A program made the translations under genes and the position numbers. Below, in pieces: positions 1 to 9,445 of a stretch of 64,000 bases of DNA. Below the pieces are notes generated by a model that worked only from the letters and a program-made list of their open reading frames with translations, did no database searches and had not been told where the DNA came from. Numbering within the stretch: the stretch's first letter is position 1; every line of letters begins with the position of its first letter. Source of the stretch: Agaricus subrufescens (lineage: Eukaryota > Basidiomycota > Agaricomycetes > Agaricales > Agaricaceae); the NCBI GenBank assembly GCA_029945375.1, contig CM057069.1:1178001-1242000 (forward strand), read 5' to 3'.

Positions 1-105
1 CTTCTTAGACTTGTTCACAGGATTGCTCAATCAATTCTTATCCGATTCACTCGTGACTACCACTGTTAGAACCGTCTCCGCACGCGCTACGTTCTACGTC
101 TGACA
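1..105 (+). repeat. 3' end of a family-2 copia LTR, cut by window edge
   Basis: This stretch matches, as reverse complement, the outer part of the minus-strand LTR at 62798-63099. Both contain the block ATCCGATTCACTCGTGA and a GTTAGAAC block, and it ends in TGACA. It is therefore the 3' portion of a plus-strand family-2 Ty1/copia LTR whose start lies outside the window. No initiator-tRNA-type primer-binding site follows, so it is probably a 3' or solo LTR. Confidence 0.7.
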
Positions 106-2328
106 TAAGTAACAGTACATCGTTCTACATAGCGTCTACGCATGGATACACGACCCGATTTCGACAATGGCGACTGGGAGACGGACTCTGACTCCAAGCT
201 GCCGCGCAGACTCCGCAGAGATGTGGAGAAAGCAATCCTACAGGTGCCTCAAACACCAAAGGCGAGCCACATCGAGAAGATGCGTTCACATCTCAGGGCG
301 AAGGGAAAGGCTGGCGGCGCTGGCTTCTTCTCATCCCCCGACCCCCCCGTCACTCCCATCCCTGGTCCTTTGCAGGCTGCGACGACTCCGTTGTCGTATG
401 CCTTGGGCAATTTGACTACCCTGGTCCGTGGCCAACCATCGACCCCCTCCCGCTCCCAACTCTTCTCGCCATCAGCCCAACTGGGCAAGAAGAACCGTCT
501 CGCTGCATCGATCACCACCGCGGCCGATTTGGTACCACAGATGAGCCCCGACGCGGACTTTACTGGCTATGCCAGTGAGGTTTTGCGTCTTATTTTTAAT
601 ATTCTTTCGAGTGGTGCTCACAAGAATATTGAATTTCAGAACATGGCCGGCCTCACCTCCTTTGAGACCGCCCTTGCCATCATCATTGGCCAGACTGGCG
701 CCGCCGCTCCCCCTTCCCCAGTCAAACCATCCGCCCCCCTCCCACCTTCTACTCCGAGTGCCCCCTCTAGACCCCGGTCCCCGATGGCCGAGGTTGAGCA
801 TGAGGCTGCGGCACCTCAGCAGAAGAAAGTCCGTGTGGAGTCTCCCCCCTCTACACCCAAGAAGTCCGGATTTGGAAGGACCCCGGCTGCTCCCGCAGCC
901 AAGCGTGTTCTCCCGAAACCGATCCTCAAGGCAAAGCCGGCCACTGTCCCCTCCCTCCCCAAGGCCCCGGCTCCTTCCACTGCCCCTGCTGTCTCCAAGC
1001 GTGCCCCGGCGCGCAAGGGGAAGCACACTTCGCATGGCGCTACACGATGAGGCGTCCACATCACCCCCCCGGCCGGATCCAACATCCGTGCCATTAATAT
1101 CACCCCCGGCATTCTTTGGGAATGCAACAACCGACTCAAGAGCGACCTCAAGTCCGAGGTCATTCTAGAAAGCTCTTCAGACACTGCCACTGGCATCCAC
1201 ATTGCCGCTAACTGGGTCCTCTCCCAACCCGAGTCCGCCTTTGTGCTCAAGCACATTCGCCGGCTCGTCAATCCCAATGGCCTCATCCCCCTCCAGGCCG
1301 CCACCCCCACCTCCACATCGTACCTCAAGGTTATTGACATTCCACTCATCCCCGCCAAACCGGCTCGATGGCTTACAGCTCAGCGTGAGGCCTTCACCCT
1401 TGCTCTCAACAATTCCCCCGTCGGACTTTCTCTATCCCGCGCCCTCAAGCATTCCGTCCGCTTCATGCGGACATCACGCCATTCAGACACGTGCGTAGCG
1501 TGGCTGGACATTTCGGACACCATCTCTGGCCGCATCGCTAGGGACTTCATTGGTAAGCAGGTCTTCATTGGAGGCCGCAACTGTCAAATCCGCGGCGCTG
1601 CCCTGCGGCCCGGTTCTGCCCTCTGCACTCGGTGCCAGAGGTGGGGCCACCACTCCGACATCTGCCGCTCTAAAGGCGTCCGATGCCCCCACTGCGCGGG
1701 ACCGCACACTGCGGAGTCCCATGTCCAGGCCGCGATTGCGATGAAGAAGGATCCCGACGCCCGCCACTGCGCCAATTGTTCCGCAGCGAAGAAGAAGAAG
1801 ACGGCACACTCCACAATGGACACTTCGTGTCTGTTCTGGGACAATCGGTTTGACCGGGACTGGCTTTGGCGCCAGTTCCCATCGCGCAAGTAGAGGCTTT
1901 CATCGGCCTTTTCGGGAGTTGTCATAGTATGCACCCACCATTATTCCTTATCGCTCTATCGTCTGCGTTTGGCACCGACGACCCTCAAGCTGTTATATCC
2001 GGGGTTGAAGTTAAGTGTAATGTTTTCGCTGTAGCATCGCGCTCGCTTCGGGCACTTCTCCTTCTTCCTCATTATCTTTTTCTTTTTCCCCTTCTGATAT
2101 GTTTTTCTTTTTCTCATTGAGCACTTGACCACGTCGCGCAGGATACGGTCTCTCCCGCCCCTTTGTAAGAATGACTGCATGTAATGGACTCGGGCCCCTA
2201 TATGGAAACGCGTTATGGCATCCGGATTCTTAGCGTACGCTCAGAGTATCTAACTGTAGTAAATAGCGCTTTGAATCGAAGGTCCACCGAGAAGTGCCAC
2301 TGATTACAAAAAAAAAAAAAAAAAAAAA
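106..2328 (+). mobile_element. ORF1-only LINE derivative, type A, copy 1
   Basis: A non-LTR element with one zinc-knuckle ORF (142-1893), a ~410 bp 3' UTR (1894-2307) and a 21-nt poly(A) tail (2308-2328). There is no endonuclease or reverse transcriptase frame. The 3' UTR ends in the family terminus (GGTCCACCGAGA, then TGCCACTGATTAC, then poly(A)). Unlike the copies at 4657 and 33297, the conserved 5' motif CTTCTTGACC is missing; the sequence upstream of the ATG is short and abuts an LTR stub, so the 5' end is truncated or diverged. Movement would need ORF2 protein from another element, for example the LINE at 51570-59492. Confidence 0.8.
142..1893 (+). pseudogene. LINE ORF1 protein, type A, one in-frame stop
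   Basis: The frame opens at ATG 142 and runs to TAG at 1891-1893. It is interrupted only by a TGA at 1048-1050, within the conserved motif KHTSHGATR-stop-GV, where the intact copy at 30419-32269 has an arginine pair. The stop is explained by a CGA-to-TGA change. The N-terminal half is low-complexity, rich in Pro, Ser and Ala, around a conserved block with LRLIFNILSSGAHKNI. The C-terminal half holds two zinc knuckles (CTRCQRWGHHSDIC, spacing C-x2-C-x4-H-x4-C; CPHCAGPHTAESH) and a third Cys-rich motif before FDRDWLWRQF. LINE ORF1 proteins of this kind bind element RNA; the role here is inferred from the knuckles. About 583 codons, close to the 616 of the intact copy. Confidence 0.8.
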
Positions 2329-3553
2329 TGTCCACTCCTTGGTGAAATCATTCGAGGTGCTGAGTAGGTGGGGTCTTACTCCCTGCTGAAATCCCAGAGG
2401 CCACGTTGAATAGCACGGTCGTCATCTGTGCTATCACTGGATGTCGTGGCGACCACCGTTGGGCAGACTGGGGTATGTTACTCCCCTACTGTCTGACACT
2501 CGGGATGAAATCTCTTCGTTCCACCCTCACGCTTGTGCTTATCATGGGCGCACCCCCTCGTCTGGACTGGCCCAAGCCCCCTGGACACCACCGCGTCGGC
2601 GCCGCTCACAGCACCCACACTCCCTTCCTTCAACGGACGTCAGATGCGACCATGTCCAACTTTTACCATCCCCCCCCTTCTTTTTCCCCATCAGACGGTC
2701 CAATTCCTTCCCGCACTGGGCTGCGGTGTCTTCAAGAGACCCTCCCGCTGTGCACCATTTTTCAGCGGCATCGCGCTGCTCGATCCCCCCTGGTCGTCAA
2801 TCCTCTGGCGGCCACCATCTTGCTGCGCACTTGTGTGTGGCTTCCCCTGCCTCTTCTCGGCCGGATCCTACCCTGGGTCCGTCCATCATTGGCTAGCTAT
2901 TTTTGGCTGGCACCGAGTGGTTGCGTTACTCTGTGACGTGACCTCATGCTCCGGGTCTTTTGGCCCAACACTTGGATTGCCCAATTTCCCCCCGGCGTAT
3001 CCATCCTGTCTCTTCCGGCCCCAGCTACTCTAGAAGCCGGCTCACATCATTTGTTCCCAGCACCCAGCTGCCCCAACACTCTCTCTCGGCCCTGGCTACT
3101 CTATGCGATAGCCAGCTCTCCACAATCTTTTCAGGCACCCAGCTGCCTTTGTCACTCTTTTCACAGGAGCGCGTTCCACCAGCACCCACCATTTGCTTTT
3201 GCTGCCTCTTGCATGACTGCAACCGCCTCGTCAGAAAATCGGGGGCGTATCCGGGCTGTAACATAGGTGTTTTATGTTTGCTTGAGCTAAGGCTCGCTTC
3301 GTACACTTCTCTCTATGGCCCATCATTATTGTTATTTTGCTTTTTATTTCTTTTCTCTTCGAGGTGATGTAAATTCCACCGGATACGATATATGATTATA
3401 ATGTTGTTTGGGGCTAATGTTTATTTTGGTGACATGTCATGGCTGCCATTTCCTTGTAGTATGCCCAGAGTATCTAACTGGATGTCGAATAGCTACTTGG
3501 AATAAAGGTCCACTGAGAGGTGCCATTGATACAAAAAAAAAAAAAAAAAAAAA
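2329..3553 (+). mobile_element. Non-coding LINE derivative (nc-a), 5'-truncated
   Basis: A ~1.2 kb element ending in ATTGATAC plus poly(A) (3533-3553). Other copies lie at 6166-22570, 27528-28822, 42234-43564, 45212-46550 and 59552-61079. It begins inside the family consensus at TGTCCACTCC, ~75 bp short of the complete 5' end, directly after the poly(A) tail of the preceding element. Open frames exist, but they differ between copies and I see no known domain. Its right end interrupts a minus-strand copia gag-protease frame (3554-4577). Confidence 0.75.
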
Positions 3554-4577
3554 GTGATTTAAACCAATGCTTGTGGGGGGTCATATGAGAAGTGGCCCCT
3601 GTATCTGCAAGCCAGTGGAAGTCAGCATCGAGCTGCAGAGGGGCAGAGAGCGAAGGGAAAGAGGTAGGGGAGGGAGCACTTGCATTTCCAGCAAATTCTC
3701 GGACTCTCTGCGCTTGTTCGCCACCAGGAGTCGAGCTACAGCTTCCAGAAGCGGTGGGGGAGTCATTGGAGCTGTCCTGGGCCTTGTTGGCCTTGTTTCC
3801 TCGAGTTCTGGGCTTCTGAGCGTCCTCCTGAGCGCGTTTCTTCGCCTTTTCGAACGTCCAGCAGTTAGCCACCTTGTGACCAGTCCTCCCACAGAAATCG
3901 CAGGTCTCCGACGCGTTTTTGAAGCCAGAACGCGCTGCTAGGGCCTGGGAGCCTCTCAAGGCGTCCTGAGCACGTTTCCTTCGCTGAATATCCTCTGTAA
4001 CAAAGGCCTGATGGATGGTAGTCTTGTCCAGCTTGTCCATAAGCAGGAGAGACAATGTGAAGGCCAAAAACTCGTCCGGGAGCGCCCTAATGAGTGCCAT
4101 AGAGGCCAGCTCATCATCCAGCTGCTCTAAAGTGAATTTCTCTGGTCTAAGCTCCTTTAGATGACGTTTGCAGCCCTCTACATGGTTTATAAGTGACTGG
4201 AGGGACTCCTCTTCGAGTTTACAGATGCTGAAGAGCTCATCATAGGCATTGAATCGCATTCCAGCCTTTTTCTGACAATGTACAGCCTCCAGAGCAGCCC
4301 ACATCTTGATTGGATCGTCCTGGATGCCTGCAAAATGCACCCTTTGGTCTTCTTCAACCAGATACAGCCAGCCAGCTGCCTTGTCGAGTTTATCCTCCCA
4401 GAGTGACTGGGAAGCGAAATCCTGGGGAGTAGGGGAAGAGGGAATTGAAGGAGCACTTTGCTTGCCTGCAACAAGTCTCCATAGGCCAGAGGCACGTAGC
4501 CAGGCCTCCATCTCACTGGACCACGTGGCATAGTTCTCCCCATTGAGCTTAACGAACGCTGGCGAACCCGAAGCCAT
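3554..4577 (-). pseudogene. Copia gag and protease start, truncated
   Basis: Starts at ATG 4577 (MASGSPAFVKLNGENYATW), the same start as copia 3. It encodes the capsid-like UBN2/Gag region, one CCHC zinc knuckle (CDFCGRTGHKVANC) and the start of the aspartic protease with catalytic motif DTGATSHMT. It then runs into the poly(A) tail of nc-a at HKHWFK, so protease, integrase and reverse transcriptase are absent. The remaining frame is open. This is a fragment of a polyprotein normally ~1,400 residues long. Confidence 0.85.
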
Positions 4578-4656
4578 ACAAGCAAAAATGAGGGGAGGAG
4601 AAGTGAAATAGTTTGAGGGAGGAGGAAAGGGAGAGAGTAGATGTTGAGTTGAAGAC
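3554..4656 (-). mobile_element. Copia element 4 fragment: 5' UTR and gag (minus)
   Basis: The 5' part of a family-1 Ty1/copia element on the minus strand. It contains the CT-rich 5' untranslated region (4578-4656), whose sequence matches that before the gag start of copia 3 (46935-47030), then gag up to the start of protease. The right edge is cut by a deleted type A LINE derivative, the left by nc-a. Neither junction shows a TSD that rejoins this copy, so the rest is lost or outside the window. Confidence 0.8.
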
Positions 4657-5556
4657 CATCGCTTCTTGACCTCTTACCACTACCTTCCTGTTTTGGAAGC
4701 CTCAGTGCTAGAGCTGTACTAGGAGCAATATACGTTCTACGCTATGGATACTCGACCCGACTTCGACGATGGAGGCTGGGAGAGCAGCGACGATGAGAAC
4801 TTGCCCCCCGATCTGCGTGCGATGAAGGAGGCAATGGAAGTAGAGGTGTTTGGGCTGCCGCCCAAGACACCGAAGGCAAGCTGAGCTGAAAAGCTTCGCT
4901 CACAACTGAAGATGAAGGGAAAGGCTGGTGGTTCTGGCTTTTTCGCTTCTCCCGACCCCCCTGTCACTCCGACACCAGGCCCTTCGCAAGCTGCGACGAC
5001 GACCCAATTGCTCCGCATCCAAGAAGAGCAAGACGACGCACTCCAGCACAGACACTTTGTGTCCGTTCTGGGAACATCGGTTCGACCGCAACTGGCTCAA
5101 GCGCCAGTTCCCATCGAACAAGTAGCGCTTTTCATCGGGCGTTTCGGAGTTCTGGCGCAATGCCGTTCCAACATCTTGACGCTTTACATATCCCCTTCTA
5201 AGTCATCGATAATCGTCTCGTATGCGTCTACCCCTGCCAACGCGGGGCTCCAGGGAAGGACTGGCCGGAGGTTGACTGTGTTTTGTTCGTCCCGGACTGA
5301 TGGTTAGTTCCCCTATTATCTCGATTGTATATGTCTTGTTTTTTCTTTTTTCTTCGAGCGCTTGACCTCGTCGCGCGGATACGTTTCTTTTGCCCCGATG
5401 TAAGAATGACTTCATGTAGTGGATTGGGCCCCTATTGGATACACGTTATGGCATCCTTTTCTTAGTAGTATGCTTGGATTTGCGACCTTGTAGTAGCTAC
5501 TTTGAATAAAGGCCGGCCAGCAGGCCCCATTGATTAAAAAAAAAAAAAAAAAAAAA
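4657..5556 (+). mobile_element. Internally deleted type A LINE derivative
   Basis: It begins with the complete conserved 5' end (CATCGCTTCTTGACC...), followed by a short 5' UTR and ATG 4744 of type A ORF1. A stop (TGA, 4882-4884) follows soon after. Near 5010 the sequence jumps from the N-terminal region to the last ~35 codons of ORF1 (CPFWEHRFDRNWLKRQF in another frame, ending ~5125), so about 1.3 kb of coding sequence is missing. The 3' UTR and a 21-nt poly(A) (5536-5556) are intact. Both termini are kept while the coding part is lost, which is how a non-coding derivative could arise. The flanks are copia sequences in opposite orientations and show no TSD. Confidence 0.75.
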
Positions 5557-6165
5557 CGGACAAGTCTGACAAGACCACAATCTACCAGGGCCTCATGAGA
5601 TGTATCCAGCGAAGGAAACGTGCTCAGGACGCCTTGGGAGGCTCCCAGGCCCTAGCAGCGCGTTCTGGCTTCAAAAATGCGTCGGAGACCTGCGATTTCT
5701 GTGGGAGGACTGGTCACAAGGTGGCTAACTGCTGGATGTTTGAAAAAGCGAAGAAACGCGCTCAGGAGGACGCTCAGAAGCCCAGAACTCGAGGAAACAA
5801 GGCCAACAAGGCCCAGGACAGCTCCAATGACTCCCCCACCGCTTCTGGTAGCTCTAGCTCGACTCCTGGTGCCGAAAAAGCGCAGAGAGTCCGAGAATTT
5901 GCTGGAAATGCAAGTGCCCCCTCCCCTACCTCTTCCCCTTCGCTCTCTGCCCCCCTGCAGCTCGATGCTGACTTCCACTGGCTTGCAGATACAGGGGCCA
6001 CTTCTCATATGACCCCCCACAAGCATTGGTTCAAATCCTACTCCCCCCATCGCATTCCCATTCGATTAGCTGATAATTCAGTTGTCTACTCTGCTGGGGT
6101 GGGGTCTGTGGTCTTTGAGCCAGTTTTGAGCGGAAAGGTGGCTAGAGCGGTCGAGTTTACTAGAG
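5557..6165 (+). pseudogene. Copia 1 gag C-terminus and protease (fragment)
   Basis: Begins inside gag at DKTTI and continues through the CCHC knuckle CDFCGRTGHKVANC, a Ser/Pro/Ala linker and the aspartic protease core LADTGATSHMTPHKHW, to VEFTRV. There the poly(T) of nc-b interrupts it. The frame resumes at 22571 with the duplicated target TCGAGTTTACTAGAG. The 5' boundary coincides with the poly(A) tail of the upstream element, so the first ~200 codons of gag are missing. Confidence 0.85.
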
Positions 6166-7514
6166 TTTTTTTTTTTTTTTTTTTTTTTGTAATCAATGGG
6201 ACCTCCCGGTCGACCTTTATTCACAGTGGCTCTCGAATACAAATGGATCGTAAGTACCATACCACTACGAAATGGCTGCCATAACGCGTTGCCTTTCAGG
6301 GGCCCCCAGACCCATACCTCTTCGGCCTAAGGCCAGGAGGGAAATGAAACGTATCCAGCGCGACTAGGTCAAGCGCACGAAGAATAATCGCTTTTTTATC
6401 ACCTACATTTTCTATTTATATCCACGGGCGAGGTCGCAGTCGGGCGAGCGCGATGCTCAAGCCCTAGCGTAATGGTGGATCCTCGAACAACGAGTGAGGG
6501 ACTATTTCAGCCACATTCCACCCAAGTCAAGAACCCGGAGAGCCGGCATGGTGACCAGCGGTGCGCCAACCGAAGTCGACGCTGATGATGTAGGCCGCAA
6601 AGGCGTCACCTACGGAGATGCCCTTGGGAGGGCGGTGGATGCCGCTTTGACGATGTGCGGCAGAACAATGGTGCCCAAAGGCGGGAATAAGGAGTGTCGG
6701 GGCAGCTGGGTGCCTGGAACGAATGGTGGAGGTCGGCCATCACGTAGAGTAGCCGAGGCCGGAAAGGGACAGAACGGATATGCCGGGGGGGGAAATTTGG
6801 GCAATCCAAGTGGTGGGCCAATAGACCCGGAGCGTGAGGTCACGTCACAAGGTAACGCAACCACTCGGTGCCAGCCAAAAATAGCGGGCCAATAGTGGCC
6901 AGACCCAGAGTAGGATCCGGCCGGGAAGAGGGGAGGGAGCCACGCACAAGTGCGCAGCAAGGTGGTGGCCGCCAAAGAGATGACGACCGGGGGGGATCGA
7001 GCAGCGCGATGCCGCTGAAAAGTGGTGCACGGCGGGAGGGTCTCTTGAAGACACCGCAGCCCGGTGCGGGAAGGAATCGGACCACCCGATGAGGAGGGGC
7101 GGCAGAACTTGGACGTGGTCGCATCCGACGTCCGTTGAAGGAAGGGAAGGTGGGCGCTGTGAGCGGCGCCGACGCGGTGGTGTCCAGAGGGCTTTGGCCA
7201 GTCTAGACGAGGGGGTGCGCCCGCGAAAGCGATGGGCGCGAGGGTGGAACGAAGGATATTCGTCCCGGGGGGTCAAACAGTAGGGGAGTAACATACCCCA
7301 GTCTGCTCGACGGTGGCCACTACGACATCCAAACGATAGCACAGATAGCGGCCGTGCTATTCAACGTGGCCTCTGGGATTTCAGCAGGGAGTAACACCCC
7401 GCCTACTCAGCTCCTCGTCCGATTTCGCCAGGGAGTGGCACCCCCCAGCCACCAAGAGCAGCCACGAGTCCCACCTATCCCAAAAGGGAAGGTGGTGGTT
7501 AGAGGTCAAGAAGG

Positions 7515-8050
7515 CACTAGTAGCTGCTACCCGTTATCATAACTTATTGGCTATATCCAATTGAAGAATTTTCATTGTATCCAATGAACGACTGCAACTT
7601 ACGGTTATGATATATCCAGTCTATGTTTTCATTATTCCGCTGTTTTTGAGATTGGAGGTTTCATAATATGCCAGTCCAATATATTATCAATACTATACTT
7701 ATACACTGGCAATATCATTCTTGGTTTATACTACTATTGTTAAATCTGACTGGATGTTTCATTCTAGTCAGTTGGCAATCTCATTCTACTGGTTCTTGGT
7801 GGATATTGGCATTTTCATTACTATGTCTAGAGATTTTCATTTTGTTTTCATTATTATATCATGGACATTTCATAACCAGGGATTGGTGTTTTCATATTTG
7901 GTAGTAAGTATTTTCATACCCAATTGTTTGTTTTCATTCTATATAATGGGTAGTTTCATTGCTGAACTTTGGCATTTTCATTATTGTGACTAAGAATTTC
8001 AATATAAAGTTACGCTTTCATTATTATACCATGAAGATATTATTGCCAGG
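7515..8050 (+). repeat. KDZ left terminal inverted repeat
   Basis: Pairs with 22025-22560 on the opposite strand. From 7533 to at least 8000 the positions satisfy left + right = 30075, so there are no indels and only a few substitutions. The outermost ~18 bp differ by one indel and several changes. The sequence is AT-rich and studded with TTTCAT, the reverse complement of ATGAAA. Frames visible here are by-products of the repeat. Confidence 0.85.
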
Positions 8051-9445
8051 TATTGGCATTTTCATACCCTCGTGTACATTCATTTCCAATTTTGACAGTT
8101 TTTAATGCAGCGGCAATTGACAGCTCTCTAATCTTATACACAGCCTTTAATGCCCAATTTTGGTATTTTTACTCTTGGCCTGGGGTTTGGCTATATCCAA
8201 TTATAGTCAATCTTAAAGGTAGCAATTTATTGTTGAATTTTTTGGCATTTTCATTATTGTGACTTGGAGTTTTCATTAGAAAACTTTGGCATTTTCATTT
8301 TAAATTTGCCGTGAGGTATTATTGCCAGCTATTGCATTTTCACACCACCTGTGCACATTCCTCATTTCCACTTGTTGGATTCACTAAAGCACAATTGATA
8401 GTTTCCAACCTTATACAATGGCAATTGAATGTTGTAAATTTTGGGATTTTTGGTCTTATGTCTGGTTTTCATTATTACAATCATGGGTGTTTCATTCTAC
8501 CAATTGGTGTTTTCATATTTACCTTGTTGGAAATTTTCATTGCATGCAATTGATAGTTTCAACTTATTCAATGGCAGTTTCCATTGCTGTACTTTTGGCA
8601 TTTTTATCTTGTATTCTGGGGTTTTCATTGTTTAGACTCATGGATGTTTCATTCCCAACAATTGGTGTTTTGTATATTTACCTTGTTGGAATTTTTCATT
8701 ACGCAACGAGGTTTCCTACTTAATCATTCAACGGTAGTTTATTGTTTAATTTTGGCATTTTATTCTTGTGGTCTGGGCTTAATATTAAAAATTAGATACT
8801 TCATTCCCCACACCACTGCTTGTTATTTACCTTGTTGGAATTTTCATTGCATGCAATTGATAGTTTCAATCTTATTCAATGGCAGTTTCATTACTGCACT
8901 TTGGCATTTTTATTCTTGTGGTCTGGGGTTTTCATTATTGCACTATGGGTGTTTCATTCCCAACAATTGGTGTTTTCATATTTACCTTTGTTGGAATTTT
9001 CATTGCATGTAATTATAGTTTCAATCTCATCTAATGGCAGTCATTACTTTCGCACTTTGGCATTTTTATTCTTGTAGGTCTGGGGGTTTCCTATTATTGC
9101 ACTAGGGTGTTTCATTCCCAACAATTGTGTTTTCATATTTACTTTGTTAAATTTCACTATATTAAATTGAGAAGTTTCAACCTTATTCAATGGCAGTTTC
9201 ATTACCAAAAATTTGCATTTTTATTCTGTGGTCCGGGCCATTATTGCACTATGGATGTTTCATTCCCAACAATTGGTGTTTTCATATTTACCTTGTTGGA
9301 ATTTTCATTGCATTCAATTGATAGTTTCAATCTCACTCAATGGCAGTTTCATTCTTGCACTTTGGCATTTTCATTCTTGTAATCTGGGGTTTTTGTTATA
9401 GGCATTGTAAACACTACAGCCAAATTGACTAAGTTATAATCTCTC
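8051..9445 (+). repeat. KDZ left subterminal motif array (decayed 155-bp units)
   Basis: Dense TTTCAT-containing motifs continue here. From ~8380 to 9400 they are organised in about six degenerate ~155-bp units, recognised by GCATGCAATTGATAGTTTC-like and CCCAACAATTGGTGTTTTC-like segments. The array ends ~50 bp from the transposase stop codon. It corresponds to the better preserved array on the right side in inverted orientation. It is a candidate binding region for the transposase; no coding function is supported. Confidence 0.8.

Noticed and set aside
472..1059. Antisense frames over ORF1 proteins and other GC-rich coding regions
   Set aside because: Shadows of the real frame on the opposite strand, rich in Arg, Gly and Ser without motifs.
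2406..3367. Overlapping frames in nc-a, 100-176 codons long
   Set aside because: Several phases are open at once, the frames are not preserved among copies, and no domain is visible; treated as non-coding.
7668..8262. Small frames in the left KDZ terminal repeat, identical to frames in the right repeat
   Set aside because: Identity follows from the inverted repeat itself; composition is AT-rich motif sequence, not protein-like.
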